Source: Trichuris trichiura (lineage: Eukaryota > Nematoda > Enoplea > Trichinellida > Trichuridae). Taken from it: 64,000 nucleotides of DNA. Below are positions 23,071-34,333 of the stretch, piece by piece (within the stretch, counting starts at the first letter, position 1; the number at the start of each line of letters is the position of its first letter). A program made the translations under genes and the position numbers. The notes beneath the pieces are model-generated. The model was not told the origin of the DNA. It searched no databases and saw only the letters and a program-made list of their open reading frames with translations. The stretch spans positions 248,001-312,000 of the forward strand of contig JBAJFE010000037.1 in assembly GCA_037903355.1 (NCBI GenBank). The letters are read 5' to 3'.

Positions 23071-24611
23071 ATGCAACAAGCAATTGAACCTTTAAAGCCG
23101 AAACTAAGGCTTAAAGAAATAACGTCGGAAGCGAGCAACATTGAATTCTACCCGAACATATCCATAAAGAAGTATGCACGGTCGGCCGCTCAGCTTTTCT
23201 ACATAGCAGGTGTTTACGAGTTGGACAACAATGTGGAAATGGCCTTTCGTTCCTACACTCGATACATTGTGTTCGTTGCTGCTTTTTTGCGTGCTGTTCG
23301 TCCATTCGTGTTTCCATTTTCAGTTTGCTGGTCGAGCATTTGCCCAAGCACCCTGAATTTCAAAAGTTTATTAAGGAGGAAAAAGCGGAATATCAAAAGG
23401 TGGGCAATCACGCAATCTCATTAGTCAATGTATACTGTTTATTTTTGCGTAGATGATGAAAGCGGTGCAGGCGGCATTTGAAACCGCCGAAAGACTGAAG
23501 GACGTTTTGCTCGACCAGTTGGACGTGGCGTACGAAAAGTTCATGAAGGAGATGGTGAACCAACTTTTCTTTTTTAAAATACTCTTTAAAATTTACGCTT
23601 TTCCATTCGAGAAAGAACAGGAAACCAGCGCGCCATTGGAACCATTCGACATGCGGGGTAGCATGCCTTCTTCGACCACTTCGGCTATATACAGTCAGCA
23701 TGATCGCGTAAGCCCAGTGACCGGCTCCGAATTGCCGGACGTTGCTATTGATCCTAATAGGTAGAAAGATGAAAAGTTTTATTTCTTCCGCGGCAAAGTA
23801 GTTTCAGAAGTCTGACAGTCGACCGGACAACCAAACCGACGTCTGCAGTTCTAGATAAGCACAGTCTAAGGCCGGTGTTAGTTCCAAACTCATTGGTGCA
23901 ACAGTTTCTCGAAGTCTCATCGGTGAACACAAGTCGAAACATTGAAACTTGTGGAATTTTGTCCGGCAAATTGGTGCATATGCAAATTTTAATGCATCTC
24001 CGTCGCGCTCGCTATGTATTTCTTTTCTTCAGGTGCAAGGCGAATTCATCGTCACGCACGTTATCGTGCCAAAACAGTCCGGTACAGCGGATTCATGCTT
24101 AACGCAGCACGAAGAGGAAATTTTCGTCATTCAGGACAAGTTAGGTCTGATAACTTTGGGATGGATTCACGTAAGCAACCGGCAATGCATTTATAGTTAG
24201 CATTTTTTCTTTGTCTATAGACTCATCCATGTCACAGCGCTTTTCTGTCCAGCGTTGATATGCACACGCATTGTTCTTATCAGCTGATGTTTCCCGAAGC
24301 TGTGGCTATTGTTTGCTCTCCAAAGCATAATGAGTATCCGGAAAGTGAAGCTGACCAATTTTCTGTTGCAAATTCGCCATTTCAGAGTCGGCCTTTTTAT
24401 GCTAACTCCGTCGCACGGTTTAAAAATAGTGGCAGAATGTAAGCAGATTGGTTTTCATCCTCATAAGGACGATCCTCCTCTATTCCAGGTGCGATCATAT
24501 TGTTTGCCCTTCTTTTTATGCCTATTTAAGTAACAATATTTTCAGCAATGCGATCATGCCTCGCTGACCGATGCAACAGGGCTTTTAATTGACCTGCGAA
24601 ATGACCCGTGA
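23071..24611 (+). CDS. stambp: AMSH/STAMBP-like K63 deubiquitinase
   Basis: A JAMM zinc metalloprotease that trims K63-linked ubiquitin from endosomal cargo together with ESCRT-0/III. Exons: 23071-23270, 23324-23399, 23453-23553, about 23612-23760, 23808-23973, 24033-24170, 24221-24333, 24386-24488, 24548-24611. The N-terminal USP8-dimer-like (MIT-like) helices are recognisable from [20 protein letters not shown]. The catalytic part has [12 protein letters not shown], the general-base Glu region, and [21 protein letters not shown], the complete H-x-H-x7-S-x2-D JAMM motif. A later Cys and FHPH provide the second zinc site characteristic of AMSH. It ends LLIDLRNDP, as family members do. The region between the two domains is short. 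A splice-acceptor-like TGTTTCAG lies 32 nt before the ATG. Confidence 0.9.
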
Positions 24612-24797
24612 ATACTGTAATATAAAGATTACTGTAACTTTTCATCTTCGTCGACCATTTTGCAAACATTCGTGGACATCATTGAGTAAACGTTTAACCC
24701 AAGTCTAAAGCGTCCCTCAAAGCTGAACGACGTTCTTTTTTCAACTTCATTGTTTGTACCACGTAAAGTGACGGCGTAGTTCTAGCGATAGATTAAA

Positions 24798-27700
24798 ATG
24801 AAGACGCGAAAGAAAATTACAAGATCGCCATATTTTGCCGATCAACAGCGAATTGGGGGGACAGGATCGGAAGATTCGGAAACTGAAACCGGCGAAGAGA
24901 GAAAATCAGAGAAAAAGCGACCAAGGAAGCAGTGCGTCAAAGAAAAGGCAAAGAAGGCCAAAGTTGTCAAAGAGCTGTCTGTCGAAGCTAATGATCGACC
25001 ACCGGCCAATAATGGAGAGAAATCACCTAAAAGACAACGCCGCAAAAAAGGAGGTGTAGAATTCGAGGATCAAAAACCTCAGAGTAATGCGAAGAAAGGA
25101 AAACGTACCCCAACGAAGAGAAAAACGCAATGCTCACGTAGTGGCAGTCCATCCGACGGTAGCACGACGGAATGGGAAGATGTTGAAAGTTGGCTTGTCA
25201 AATGATAAATTGTAATAGCTTTTCTGATCAAGTCCTATGTTGCAGACAATGATTGCGCAGCACCCTCTACAAGTGGTCAACTTGAACTCTTCGTGAAGAG
25301 CTGCAATACGTGAGTAACTTTAAATTTAAATTTGTGTGTTTCGTTTTTGTTTCTTTTTTTCATTAAGTCCTGCGAAGTTCACGTACCCGTTAACTAAGCC
25401 AACGACTTTTCGTTTATGTTTTTTTGTTTTGTTTTTGTGATGATCAAGTTCGTTAGAAAAAGAGTATTGTTCTTGTTTGTAGCTTAAGATTTCTTCCCCT
25501 AAAGCCCACATCGTCCATGCTTCGATGACGAGTGGTGCGTATGGCAAATCATTGAACTAGCTTTTCTTCCGCGTTTAAGACCGTTAGAAAAACTTTTTTT
25601 TTCGAGCAGCCGGCTGATGTTTTTTTTGCGCTTACCAATCCAGCTAGGAATCGTTAAAGCAATTACTTTTATTAACCCGCCAAGTTGATGACGCCCTGGT
25701 TTGTTTACTACTTTGAAGAAAAAGCGGCCGGGAATAAATACGCATGCTTGCCGAAATTTAAGAACTCGTTTTAGAAAAGAAGAAAACAAGAAGCACTTTT
25801 CCCTTTTACGCCGTTACTTGAATCGAATTGTAAAAATCAGAAAAGAAAACAGGCATCAAGTTCTTCTTTTGTGCTTTCTGGCGCATGGTCAGTATTCGTC
25901 GAAATGTTGCTCCGATGCGCTCACGCTTGGTTTTGCACTATCAATGATTCCCCCGTCTATAGCCTTAAGCGAATTGTCGCATGAACAAGCGATTTTAAAT
26001 CGTTTAATACGCTGGTTTCGTAAAAAGTACAGCATACCTGCTTCGAACCTGCTAATCAACTCTCATTGTTCGAATACGGTATAGGTTTAATATTGCTCAG
26101 TAGGACGCGGTTTTAACGCAGTGTTTTTAGGATGAAAAACTGTGTCCTATGTTTCTCACCGGTGTGGTAAGCAACCAGCGAGAGCAAACGATGGTATTTG
26201 GTAGAACTGCGCGAAGTTTGGTTTTGCCGCCAAGCGGCTCGTTTTGCAGGCTTTTATTTCAATTGCCAGAAGTCTGGGAATGCAGGTTCGCTTGGCAGTT
26301 TCGTTAAGTTCAAATTTCTTTTGCTCCGAAGTCAGCAATCCAACGGTAGCTTGATTTGTTTGTTGTTTTGCTCACTGGCGTGCAAGTGCTTAGGATGGTC
26401 CTTCGCTGCTTTGCTCGATGCTTGACAAAGTGGACTCTTGCAAAAGCGAGAAAAGCAATGACCTATCGAGTAATGGCGTCCAGGCGGCTCCAGCAAAGGA
26501 AAACGCAGTTTCGAACGCGGAGATGACAATAACAAGTGATACATACCTCTTTTTGCTTTAACCCTTTTTTCAATTCGGCTTAACTTTGTCACTTTCAGAC
26601 TTTCATTACTGGCCGGAAGTTTACTTAAGCTCTCAGGGCAAGTGGCACTGTAAGCGTGCTATTGTTGGCTTGTGAAATAGCTTCCTTTTTTCTCAATTTT
26701 TTCAGGTGTCAATCTCTACTCGTCTGGTCCGTTGTATTCGTCGGAACCGTTAGAGTTCTTACGTTCGGACGAAATGGCTTATTGCTTGAGCTTTGACAAT
26801 GGTTAGCTATCGTCCGAATAGTTTTATTCATAATAGAATTGTTGAAGAGCATATGGCTAAAGATGTAACTTTGCGGTACGCAACTGATTTGGCCATGTTG
26901 AAATACAGACAATGGCGAATAGTTGACAGTTGGTGGTTTGATGTGCTGAGGCTATTTAAACCTGTAGATGCCACGCGGGACGATGCCGAAAACGAGCTCA
27001 TGGAACGTACGCTTGCAAAGATGTTGCACAATTCCTAACTTCTAGCCGCTTTCAGGTCAGCTCGTCGAAAGGCCACTTCCGAAGAAAATTTCCGAGTACA
27101 AAAATCATCCTCTGTTAGAAAAGAGAAGCGCGATTTAAATTTTTTTAAAATTTGCATACTTTGTAGATACGTCCTGGAAAGAGACTTGCTAAAGTTCCAG
27201 GCGCTTTATCCTAAGGATGTTCAACCGATTGGTTATTGTTCCAAAGTGCCAGTTTATCGGAGAAGCGCTGTACACCAACTAAATGGCAAGGAAGCGTGGA
27301 TTCGCGAAGCTCGGGTGATCAAAGACAACGAGGAACCGTATAAGATTGTCAAGGCTCGACCAAAGATGGTAAACGCATTTAGTCTGCGCCTACATGTATG
27401 CCATTTCTTACGCAGAATATCCCTCCGGAAGAACGCGTTGATCGGCCTCTACTTTTGTACGGACTTTGGCAAACGGAACCCTACGTGCCCCCTTCGGCGG
27501 CAAATGTGATTGCCTTTTGTTTTTATATTTACGTATGTTTTCTTTATTGTTTAGGGCGTCGTGCCAAGGAACAAGTTTGGCAATGTGGAATTGTACCAAA
27601 TGAAAATGCTACCAAAAGGCACCGTCTACTTGGACGGTTTGTTTGAGCGGGTCCATAACCATTTCGTTACTGATTTTTTGCCTATAGCTCCAGGCTTGCT

Positions 27701-28183
27701 GGAAGTAGCCAGAAAATTAGACATTGATTGCGTTCCGGCCGTTGTTGGCTGGGAATTCCATTGCCGTTCCAGTCACCCTATGTAATTGTTAATCCTCCCG
27801 AATTATTTCAAAATTTAAAAATTTCTACTTTAGCCTTAAAGGTTTCGTTGTATGCGAAGAGTTCAAAGACATTTTAATGGATGCGTGGAAAGAGGAGAGA
27901 GTGATTGCCGTACGGAAGGCGAAAGAGGTTAAAATCGCTCTCCTCCGCTTCGTTGGATACGGTTAATTTTTGCCTTTAGCGAAAATCGAAAAGGGCATTG
28001 CAAAATTGGCGACGTTTTGTCAGAGGACTGTTGATCAAGTCTAATTTAGCAAAAACGTTTCTTGCGAAAGAGGAAGTTGTAGAAGAAAAAGATGAAGCCT
28101 CGCCGTCTACCAGTTCAACGCAACCGCTTGCTTGGCCGCAGTGCCGTCAAGATTTTACCTTTGAAGGCTCTCTGTCAGATTGA
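24798..28183 (+). CDS. xpc: XPC/Rad4 DNA damage sensor
   Basis: XPC recognises helix-distorting lesions and starts global-genome nucleotide excision repair with a RAD23 partner. Exons supported: 24798-25188, 25246-25309, about 25770-26079, 26131-26166, 26250 onward, 26599-26649, 26706-26811, 26848-27006, 27056-27113, 27167-27368, 27416-27505, 27555-27636, 27688-27781, 27834-27927 and 27980-28183. The regions 25310-25770 and 26330-26598 are unresolved. The N-terminus is Lys-rich and disordered and ends in TEWEDVE. The transglutaminase-like fold shows ENRHQVLLLCFLAHGQYSS, AFISIARSLGMQVRLAVS and HYWPEVYLSSQGKWHC. BHD1-3 are clear: KNHPLYVLERDLLKFQALYP, LYGLWQTEPYVPP, VPRNKFGNVELY and VARKLDIDCVPAVVGWEF, then VCEEFKDILMDAW. 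Confidence 0.9.
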
Positions 28184-28295
28184 GTGTATAAAAATTCGTT
28201 TCGTTCAGTCATTATCAGTGGTCAAGTTTCCTCTTTATTTTTTGCTGACGTAGTTGTATGAAGTTTAAAAATATCTGATCGCTTTCAGACCGCGA

Positions 28296-28543
28296 ATGCC
28301 TGCAGGTGTTTCATGGCCTATCTATATCAGAACATTGGTCATTTTTTCTATTTCTTCCTTGGTCGGTTCGTACATTGTCACACGTATCTACCATCCGCTT
28401 GATGTGACATTCTTTTTCAGTAGGCTTTTTTTATGGTCTTAGGTGAATATTTTGTATTTTAGGATTTAAACGACCACATCCTTTTTGCTCAGTTGGAGAT
28501 GTTAGAAGAACATAAACGCAACTTGAAGAAAGATGCCGCCTGA
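28296..28543 (+). CDS. UQCC6/Brawnin-like mitochondrial micropeptide
   Basis: Two exons, 28296-28403 and 28463-28543, join in phase 0 (donor GAT/GTGACA, acceptor TTGTATTTTAG) to code for 62 residues. It begins MPAGVSWPIYIRTL, continues with one hydrophobic segment (LVIFSISSLVGSYIV) and then RIYHPLD, and ends in a charged helix (LEMLEEHKRNLKKDAA). The MPAGV start, single membrane span, Arg/Tyr/Pro motif just after the span and overall size match UQCC6 (Brawnin, C12orf73), a small inner-membrane protein needed for complex III assembly. Similarity is short, so the identity is tentative. A GCTTTCAG acceptor lies 7 nt before the ATG, 112 nt after the XPC stop. Its stop codon overlaps the start of the next gene. 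Confidence 0.6.
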
Positions 28544-29390
28544 AGAGAACCCCTTTCGTACAGTGTTCAAGCATTACAAAGCTCTACCAGCTACACAGGC
28601 TATTGCCGAATCCAAAGAACCGTCGCACCCAAATGATAGTGTATTTGCATGCATTAACTTGAACAAAGATGCCTGCATCGTGCCATGTGAAAAGTTGCAA
28701 AGCATAGGGCTTAATCCGAATGTGAACTCATGGCATGCATTCAGTGTGACGTCGAATCGTGGCCTTATTTTAATTCGGGACGCCATTACCGCCTCAGGGC
28801 AGCGTTATTGGGCCAAACTTTGTCTCGTCGATTTTCTAGCTTTACCTCATCGTTCGAACGTTGGCGACTTGCCTTGCGATCCTTTGCTGCCTCAGTCAAA
28901 ATTAAGATGGGCGACTTTTGGCTATCATCACGACTGGGACACGAAAGTATATTCGGACAGTTGGTCTCCTATGCCCAGTGAGATGATTGAACTCGGCTTA
29001 GCCATTGGTTCGACATTAGGCTATCCTGCGTACAGGCCTGAAGCTTCGATAGTTAATTATTACATGTTGAACTCGACGTTCTGCCCTCATGTGGACAATT
29101 CCGAGAGAAATCTCGATCATCCATTGATATCCATTAGTCTTGGGCAAGCATGCATCTTTTTAATTGGTGGGGCGACCAAAGAAATAGAACCTACGGCATT
29201 GGTGCTTAGAAGCGGCGACGTTCTAGTCATGAGTGGTCTCTCTCGTCTGGCGTACCATGCTGTCCCTCGTATTGTCAAAGACGTTCAGTTTATTGACCAT
29301 TCCGCCGCGAAGTCGAGCGCTGAAGATTCGTTGATTTTAGATTACTTGAACAAGCATAGAATCAATTTGAATCTGAGGCAAGTCGACTGA
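28533..29390 (+). CDS. alkbh1: ALKBH1-type 2-oxoglutarate dioxygenase
   Basis: An AlkB-family Fe(II)/2-oxoglutarate oxygenase; ALKBH1 acts on tRNA m1A and other modified bases in nucleus and mitochondria. The single open frame encodes 285 residues. The ALKBH1-specific N-terminus is present (NPFRTVFKHYKAL), then LRWATFGYHHDWDTKVYSD, SIVNYYMLNSTFCPHVDNSE with the metal-binding H-x-D, SLGQACIFLIGG, SGDVLVMSGLSRLAYHAVPR with the distal His and the 2-oxoglutarate Arg region, and RINLNLRQ at the end. The start ATG lies inside the last codons of the upstream micropeptide in another frame. The C-terminus may alternatively splice at CAA/GTCGAC to an exon near 29455 and end near 29545, extending the protein. 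Confidence 0.9.
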   Translation: MPPEENPFRTVFKHYKALPATQAIAESKEPSHPNDSVFACINLNKDACIVPCEKLQSIGLNPNVNSWHAFSVTSNRGLILIRDAITASGQRYWAKLCLVDFLALPHRSNVGDLPCDPLLPQSKLRWATFGYHHDWDTKVYSDSWSPMPSEMIELGLAIGSTLGYPAYRPEASIVNYYMLNSTFCPHVDNSERNLDHPLISISLGQACIFLIGGATKEIEPTALVLRSGDVLVMSGLSRLAYHAVPRIVKDVQFIDHSAAKSSAEDSLILDYLNKHRINLNLRQVD

Positions 29391-30402
29391 ATTTCCGGCT
29401 CGTAATGATGCGCTCAAGTAAAAACGATGGCTCCGTGATATTTTCTGTTTTTCAGGTCCAACTTTGCCCGCTTAAGGCTGAAAAGATCAACTTGACCAGC
29501 AAAATCGAAACTTGCGATGAGCGTCATTGCGAATTGCTATTTTGGTAATTGGGTTAATTTTTCCGTTGCTAATTTTAAGAATGTCCAGCAGCGTGTTACT
29601 TTATCGCAATACGCCAAAAGTGCTTCATCCACCCGGTGCAGACGCTTTACGGCGCGGCGTTCAAAAGAAGAGGAGGAAAAAAGTTTTGTAACCTGCGCAT
29701 TTTTAAATTTATAATTTTCATACGGTAATTTTAAATTTCCATTATACGATGTGGGTTTGTTGATTTGTTTCGAAGCGTTGTTTTTCTCAAATTTGCTGTT
29801 GCGAAAACTAAAAGGGCCGATTGACCTTAACAGATTGCGAAAAGTGAGTCCGATAAAGCGAATAACCGTCGTAATGCCATAATGGAATGCTAATCCAACC
29901 TTTCATGCAGCGGGAAATTATTTCTGAGCATTATATTGATGGGCTATATCTTTTATGCCTTTGTGAGCTTCTGTTGCTTTAAACTGGCCTCTTTTATGAA
30001 GCTATGAACCGAAACGAGCTACTTTGCCGTGTGAAGACAACCGCGGTTTTGCATGCTCTGGGCAGACGGACAGAAAAAGAAACTGAACCGTAGCGGCTCT
30101 TGCCTTAGCGCGGAAACTTCATGGAAGCAAGTTAGCTCAGGTGAGTTCGATAGTTTGGCGGCGGAAAGTTTAACCGAACTCCCCAAACCTTTTTTGTAAA
30201 ATTAGGGTTGAAGTTTATGCGTCCTGTTAGCTGAAGGCCTATTTTGCCAAGAAAGGTAGATGTTGGCGTTTTTCCGTCATTTCAATTTTTAAACAACTTG
30301 AGCATCACATTTTTGTTCATACTGTTCTTTTATTGTGCGTACTTTTCGCGATTGTTGCAGCGAGAATCGAGTAGGCGCACTTTTCGCATTCGTTCGTCTG
30401 CC
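29391..30402. other. Intergenic region upstream of UBE2H
   Basis: Contains a possible extra 3' exon of ALKBH1 (29455-29545, after TTTTTCAG), then AT-rich sequence and a small frame of unknown meaning, then the promoter and 5' untranslated region of UBE2H. No other gene is recognised. Confidence 0.45.
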
Positions 30403-33400
30403 ATGTCTTCGCCAGGTGCGGGTAAACGTCGAATGGACACGGATGTCATACGCCTGTACGTTTCGTTCATTTTCTTAATGGCGAATTTTGGTTCGTAAAC
30501 AGCTGATTTTGCCTGCTGCAACAGCGCGTTGCAGCCCAGTGAAATTGCTTTTCAATTTTCCTTATCAATTCTAACGTTTGTCCTTGTTTGTCAGGATAGA
30601 AAGCAAGCACGAAGTGACCATACTGAGCGGCCTCAATGAATTCGCGGTGAAGTTCAAAGGTCCTACTGGAAGTAAGTTATTTACAAATTCAATTGTGTCC
30701 TGTTCGCTTTGCAAAACAACCTTTTGACTCGACTGTGTACGTAGGCTTGCAAAACAGAAACTCCGTTAGCGTTGCAGTCAATGTATTTATCGCGTTTTGT
30801 CCATTCATCCTTATTGGAAATTCAATTTACGATTGCCATGCAACAACAGCGTTACATTAAGCAATTCGCAGATGCAGAGTTCAGCCGACTAAAAAGTACT
30901 AACGTACGTGGTTGTTAGCTTATCAGTAAACAGGTTTGGCTGAAATAGTCCAAAGAGAGAGAGAGAGAGAGAGGGAAAGATGCGCAGCTTGTGATTGATC
31001 GATGTTGAAATGGGGTTAAAGCGTGCAAGGTTTAGAATATGACTTCGACCAGCCGCGGTCGTAACGTAAGCTTATTGCCTACTTAATCTTTGTACGTTTT
31101 CTCTTTTGCGCTACGTAGATTCGGTCGTGAAGATTGAATTGCGTTTTTCCTTTTATCTTACTGTGCTGACGTTGGTCGTCGCCCTTGACAGTTGAATTTC
31201 CGAGAAGGCAAATAAAATGTCCACCTTGAGAAATAGTCCGATTATTCGGCTCGCTTATTCTAGGTTCCATATGGCTTTATAGAGCGTCAGTCACGGTCAA
31301 CAAGCTTTGCATGCAATCTTGTCGCGGCAGCTTCAGTGTTTGTTTTGCGGCACCGATCGATTCCACTTGTCGTACGCAATTTATTAGGAAATCACGTAAA
31401 CCACATTATTGTCCGTTAGTACAACCTTTGAATGCATAGTTTGTGTGGAAGAGCTTTTCTGAAAGAGATTTCGTGAAAGTTTTGAAATTGTTTGCTTTGT
31501 CCGATTGTATTTCATCGCACGTTTAGAAATACGTCAACCGATTTTCTAAAAGAGTTAATGATAGCGTCATCCTTCTACAACTTTAGGAGCAACCAAGCTT
31601 TGTCAGTTGATGTTCTGTTTCTTTCTCAGATTACGCCATTTTCTGATAATCATGTTAGTGTCAAGGTTATGCAGAATCGGCGGGCTGAAATGCAGTTTTC
31701 TAAATTATGAAATCATTTGCCATTTTTTTGCGGCTTACGAAGCTGCTTGATTAGTTTGATACAGACGGTTTGTATACCTAACGTCCAAGGGCAAACCAAG
31801 GGTCTTTTAAGCACATCCGCCGCATGTTGACACTGCTCTTGTTTATAGCGTATTTCCTCTGTGTAAACAACGGATGCCTCCCTATAGTTAGTAGCCGCAG
31901 GGCTATGTGCGCAGTATCCGCGTCAGTTTATGTTGACAGGAAGAAAGCTTTAATGGTTAGCGTGGCAATGAATGTTGGGATCGTTTGATCCAAAGCAGAT
32001 TGATGGAAACTTTGATTGTGTTTGTAATCGATTCATGGCCTTCTCGGCGTCAGCTGACCATGTTTTCCATGGCATACTTTTGTTTAACCAGAATTTTAAA
32101 TTGGGTGACTTATTTTCAATTGCACTTCACCATGGCGTCGTAGGCGATACTAATCTCATTATATTCAATATTTTGCCCACGATAAGGTTGTTCAATGATT
32201 TCGTTATCCAACGCGCAGTGTTGCAATAACTTATCGCTGTTTTTCTGTATTCTCATTTTCTTTCCGTCCGTTACGAACTTTATCGTTCAGTAGCCAAACG
32301 CGCTAACTTTCAAGGACATATTTTTATTTCGTGAAGCTGCTTTGCTCTAATTGATTAACATTGTTCATTCCTTTGAATTTTTTTCGTTGCGTATTTTCTT
32401 GTTTTTTGCAGCCCACTGTTTGACATTTGTTCTCTGTTGCGCTTAGCGGATGTTTCTGTTCGTGCGCGTCACAGTTGTTGTTGTTGTTGTTGTTGCTATT
32501 GACCACTGAAGATCGTTACTTTCTGTGGCAATGCTCTTTTGTGAGATAGAATTGATTGCTTTGCTTTGCTGACTCTGGCAGCTGTAGAAACTTCTGTCCA
32601 ATCAATATTGTATTTCGGTTTCATTTACTGCGAAGAGCTTCCCGTATAAGTACACTTTTTTTTACATTGTCAATTGTAACTCATTTTCATTTCCAACTTA
32701 GAGCAGGCCGCTTTCGGTCAAGAAGTTGTTCACATTGTAAAGTCAAACAAGCTCTCAGTCGAAAAATGCCAATGGCGGCATTGTTTTGTATTTTCCATCT
32801 ATTTTCTATGTTTTGGTTGCCCAAAGCGGGACACGTTTGAACGAAACTAGAATAATGCACTATGTTTCACCATTGGCGTTACCATAATCTGCAAGATTTT
32901 CCAGCCTGCTGCAGCCGCTTCCGATTTCAAGTAGGCGTGTTAACATTGTTTTCGAGCTGGATTATCTAATAAGTGCCTACATAAAGTCAATATTTTTGCA
33001 GCTGGTGCAAAATGTCTCCTTAACTAAGTTATCGAATGAAAACATTTGTTGGCTTCTTTTTTGTACGGATTTTCTCTGTCCCGTTGAAAAAAAAACTTAT
33101 TAATAATAAACTATCCGAAGCTTTCGGGTCCGAACTTGACCCGTTCGACGACTTGACGGGTCACGTTCGGACCCGAAAGCTACGGACAGTTTATTATTAA
33201 TGAAAGTTTTTTTCAACGGGACAGAGAAAATCCGTACAAAAAGGAAGCCAAAAAATGAAATTATTTGGTCCCGTACGAAGACACTACATCTTGAAAACAT
33301 TTGTTTACTTAATGATTATTTTGTAGATGTGACTTCTTGGTACGGGACCGTATAGTTTCATTACGTTGAGTTTCTTTTACGGAAAGCTTGTCCCGTCGAA

Positions 33401-34333
33401 AAATTTACATCATTTTAACATTGCTCAAAACGGGTCTCGTTTGACCCGAAAGCTCCGGAAAGTTAAAATTTTTCAACGGTTAAAGCTTTCCGTAAAAGAA
33501 ACTCAACTTGATGATTATTTATGTTTTTACTTTAATGTAGAATCCGGCGTTCGAATAAAGTTTGGTTGGGTTGTCTATCGCTGACATTAAATGCAAAATA
33601 AGCTTGTGCTTCCAAATGTGCGACATTTTGGCTTGTAATTCTTGTTCTCTTTTCATTCAAGCACCTTACGAAGGCGGTGTATGGAGAGTCCGCGTTGACC
33701 TTCCAGACAAGTATCCATTCAAGTCGCCTTCAATTGGTTTTATGAACAAGATTTTTCATCCAAACATAGACGAAGCGTAAAAAATTGCTTTACTTTACTT
33801 TTGCTTACTCATTTTTGTTGTTTTTCAGTTCAGGAACGGTCTGCTTAGACGTGATCAACCAGGCGTGGACAGCACTTTTCGGTAGTGTGAACGATTGATT
33901 CATTGCTATTGTTCAATCGGTTTGACGGTCGGTCAATTTTGCTAATAGATTTGTCCAACATTTTCGAGTCGTTTCTGCCTCAATTGCTCGCTTACCCAAA
34001 TCCAACGGATCCTTTAAACGGTGACGCAGCAGCGCTTTACCTTCACAAACCGGAGGAATTCAAGAAAAAGTGCAAAGGTGGTTTACTTGACAATATACTT
34101 TGTTTTTCAAATGGAAAAAAAGTTTTTTTTTTGAAGATTTTGTCAGCAAATATGCTACCGAAGAGGCGCTTCGAAAATACTGCCCGGAAACGGACGGAGC
34201 AGGTTCATCGGACAATTCCATGAACGGTCGTTGCAATGGTCACGGCCACTGCGAAGGTGAAGGTCAAGACTCGGAGTCGGAAAGTACCATTTCCGACTTT
34301 TCCGAGGACGAAACAAAAGATATGGAATTATAG
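30403..34333 (+). CDS. ube2h: UBE2H-type ubiquitin-conjugating enzyme E2
   Basis: E2 enzyme of the UBE2H class, which works with the CTLH/GID E3 ligase in other animals and yeast. Six in-phase exons: 30403-30455, 30595-30671, 33662-33776, 33829-33881, 33949-34077, 34137-34333 (624 nt, 207 residues). It starts [15 protein letters not shown], nearly identical to the family. The UBC fold follows with [35 protein letters not shown], the catalytic Cys in [10 protein letters not shown], and [18 protein letters not shown]. The acidic tail is conserved at its end ([15 protein letters not shown]) but is about 24 residues longer than in vertebrates and contains an unusual [12 protein letters not shown] stretch. 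The second intron is about 3 kb and carries two foldback elements. Confidence 0.95.
30954..30974. repeat. (GA)n microsatellite
   Basis: About ten GA units inside the large UBE2H intron. Confidence 0.9.
32475..32497. repeat. (GTT)n microsatellite
   Basis: Seven or so GTT units within the UBE2H intron. Confidence 0.85.
33051..33249. repeat. Foldback element with back-to-back hammerhead-like cores
   Basis: Two arms of roughly 90 bp (from 33051 and back from 33249) are almost perfect reverse complements. Near the centre each arm holds the CGGGTC ... GACCCGAAAGC core, once on each strand, but the CTGATGA box is altered in both, so catalysis is doubtful. GGTCCCGTAC-x-AAGACA follows at 33268. It lies within the UBE2H intron, so the pre-mRNA would carry a very stable hairpin. 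Confidence 0.8.
33340..33507 (+). repeat. Second foldback element, opposite orientation
   Basis: Starts with the inverted copy of the GGTCCCGTAC module (33340-33349). An inverted repeat GTTGAGTTTCTTTTACGGAA (from 33365) is matched at 33507 backward. The core ACGGGTC...GACCCGAAAGC is at 33429-33452, again with a degraded first box. Only the core and module are shared with the neighbouring element; the arms differ in sequence. Confidence 0.7.
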
